A DNA stretch of 14,592 nucleotides. It comes from Planctomycetota bacterium (GTDB lineage: Bacteria; Planctomycetota; Phycisphaerae; Phycisphaerales; UBA1924). A program made the position numbers and the translations under genes. Positions 13,543 to 14,592 of this stretch are shown piece after piece. The notes under the pieces were generated by a model that saw only the letters and a list, made by a program, of their open reading frames with translations, searched no databases and was not told the origin of the DNA. Position 1 is the stretch's first letter, and every line of letters begins with the position of its first letter. The stretch is taken from NCBI GenBank assembly GCA_017303565.1, contig JAFLCM010000019.1, forward strand, positions 1 through 14,592, given 5' to 3'.

Positions 13543-14592
13543 ATGAACCGCGAGACTCTCGTGACCGTGCTGCTTGTTGCCGCCCTCAGTGGGACGGCTT
13601 CGACCGTGTCGGCGGACATCGTCACCGACTGGAACACCACGGCGCTGAACGCGATCAAGTCCGGTGCGGTGCCGCCGCCCATGGCCGCGCGGGCCCTGGC
13701 GACGATGCACACCGCGATGTACGACGCCAACAACGCGATCAGCAAGTCGCGCCAGTCGTACCTCGCGATCCCCAGCGCCGCGGCGGGTGCGTCGCGCGAA
13801 GCGGCGGTGGCGCAGGCGGCCCGGGACGTTCTGGTGGGCCTCTTTCCCGCGCAGGCGGCTGCTTTCGACGCCCGCCTGAGTTCGCACCTTTCGTCGATCG
13901 CGCCCGGTGCCTCGCGCGACGACGGCGTGTCGCTCGGTTCGACGGTGGCGGGGAGCTTCCTGGCGTTCCGCGCGGGCGACGGGGCCACGGGGGCCTCGCC
14001 CTGGACCCCCGGTTCCGGGCCGACCGCCTGGCAGCCCACCGGTCCGTCTGCGACGCCGCTGCTCAACCAGTTCGCCTTCGTGCGCCCCTGGACGATGACC
14101 GGGTGCGACCAGTTCCGCCAGTCGACCCCGCCCGCGCCGGGTTCCAGCGAGTACATCGCCGCGTACGACGAGGTGAAGGCGTACGGCGGGACCACCAGCG
14201 TGGTCCGCAACGCCGACCAGACCGAGATCGCCAAGTTCTGGGCCGCGGGCGGCGGCACGGTCACGCCCCCGGGGATGTGGAACAACATCGCGCAGGGCAT
14301 CTCCGCGAGCGCGTCGTCGAGTTTCGACGACAACCTGCGCCTCTTCGCGGCGCTGAATCTCGCGACCGCCGACGCCGCCGTCTGCGCCTGGGACATGAAG
14401 TTCACCTACGACTACTTCAGGCCGGTGACCGCGATCCGCGCCACGGATGACCCGACCTGGGCGCCGCTGCTCACGACGCCCCAGTTCCAGGCGTACACGT
14501 CGGGGCACAGCACGTTCTCGGCGGCCGCCGCCGCGGCGCTGGCGGGGATCTACGGCGACGCGACTGCGTTCAGCCTGACCGTCACCGACGCC
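13543..14592 (+). CDS. Secreted vanadium-haloperoxidase/PAP2-like enzyme (3' end outside window)
   Basis: The frame stays open for 350 codons to the window edge. A signal peptide is evident at residues 1-24 (hydrophobic LVTVLLVAALSGTAS, cleavage likely after TVSA). The mature part matches bacterial vanadium-dependent haloperoxidase-like proteins of the PAP2/acid phosphatase superfamily. The anion-binding signature starts with Lys286 and Arg293-Pro294 (KFTYDYFRP, the family's K-x6-R-P), and continues with Ser320-Gly321-His322 in YTSGHSTFS. The final S-R-x5-H block would lie beyond the edge. The family oxidises halides with H2O2 or hydrolyses phosphate esters, and sequence alone does not decide. 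CAGGAG lies 6 nt before ATG 13543, a good Shine-Dalgarno. Export fits a role in or beyond the periplasm. The gene is divergent from cstA with its own candidate promoter. Confidence 0.85.
   Translation, partial: MNRETLVTVLLVAALSGTASTVSADIVTDWNTTALNAIKSGAVPPPMAARALATMHTAMYDANNAISKSRQSYLAIPSAAAGASREAAVAQAARDVLVGLFPAQAAAFDARLSSHLSSIAPGASRDDGVSLGSTVAGSFLAFRAGDGATGASPWTPGSGPTAWQPTGPSATPLLNQFAFVRPWTMTGCDQFRQSTPPAPGSSEYIAAYDEVKAYGGTTSVVRNADQTEIAKFWAAGGGTVTPPGMWNNIAQGISASASSSFDDNLRLFAALNLATADAAVCAWDMKFTYDYFRPVTAIRATDDPTWAPLLTTPQFQAYTSGHSTFSAAAAAALAGIYGDATAFSLTVTDA

Noticed and set aside
13489..14508. Minus-strand open frame opposite the haloperoxidase-like gene
   Set aside because: It is Arg/Gly-rich. 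The plus frame has a signal peptide, a Shine-Dalgarno and superfamily active-site motifs.

Overview
The window is a GC-rich (about 70% by eye), gene-dense bacterial chromosome segment. Starts are often GTG and Shine-Dalgarno signals are clear for only a few genes. These traits, the archaeal-like sugar loop of the first enzyme and the long valyl-tRNA synthetase suggest Planctomycetota, perhaps Phycisphaerae. This is an inference, because no rRNA or other marker gene is present.

Layout. (1) Positions 3-1561, plus strand: the 3' part of a phosphohexomutase (GlmM/ManB family), overlapped by a small DUF167 (YggU) gene. (2) Positions 1545-3604, minus strand: a two-gene ABC operon, ATPase then FtsX/MacB-type permease. 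(3) Positions 3629-4792, plus strand: a toxin-antitoxin module of the VapBC45 type. An HTH-DUF433 antitoxin and a PIN-like toxin are coupled by a TGATG junction and preceded by a perfect TATAAT. Its GC content (about 57-62% in sampled lines) is below that of its neighbours (about 73%), so it is probably an acquired island. (4) Positions 4910-7145, plus strand: panB, probably with a leaderless promoter, then an HtrA/DegP-like membrane-anchored serine protease. (5) Positions 7173-8216, minus strand: a membrane-anchored TPR protein. (6) Positions 8324-11500, plus strand: an unusually long valS carrying a tandem octamer repeat inside the reading frame. (7) Positions 11484-13340, minus strand: cstA, a pyruvate/peptide-type transporter. 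(8) Position 13543 to the window end, plus strand: a secreted vanadium-haloperoxidase/PAP2-like enzyme, cut by the window edge.

Most of the content is housekeeping: cell-wall or sugar metabolism, pantothenate synthesis, envelope protein quality control, translation and carbon-starvation transport. These genes do not form one pathway. The less ordinary elements are the VapBC45-like module with its roughly 10-bp-phased upstream repeats, two short octamer arrays (one within valS), two convergent gene pairs that each overlap by exactly 17 bp through related hairpin sequences, and inverted repeats in the cstA/haloperoxidase divergent region. I found no tRNA, rRNA, CRISPR array, transposase or integrase. 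No gene-free stretch exceeds 300 bases; the longest is 13341-13542.
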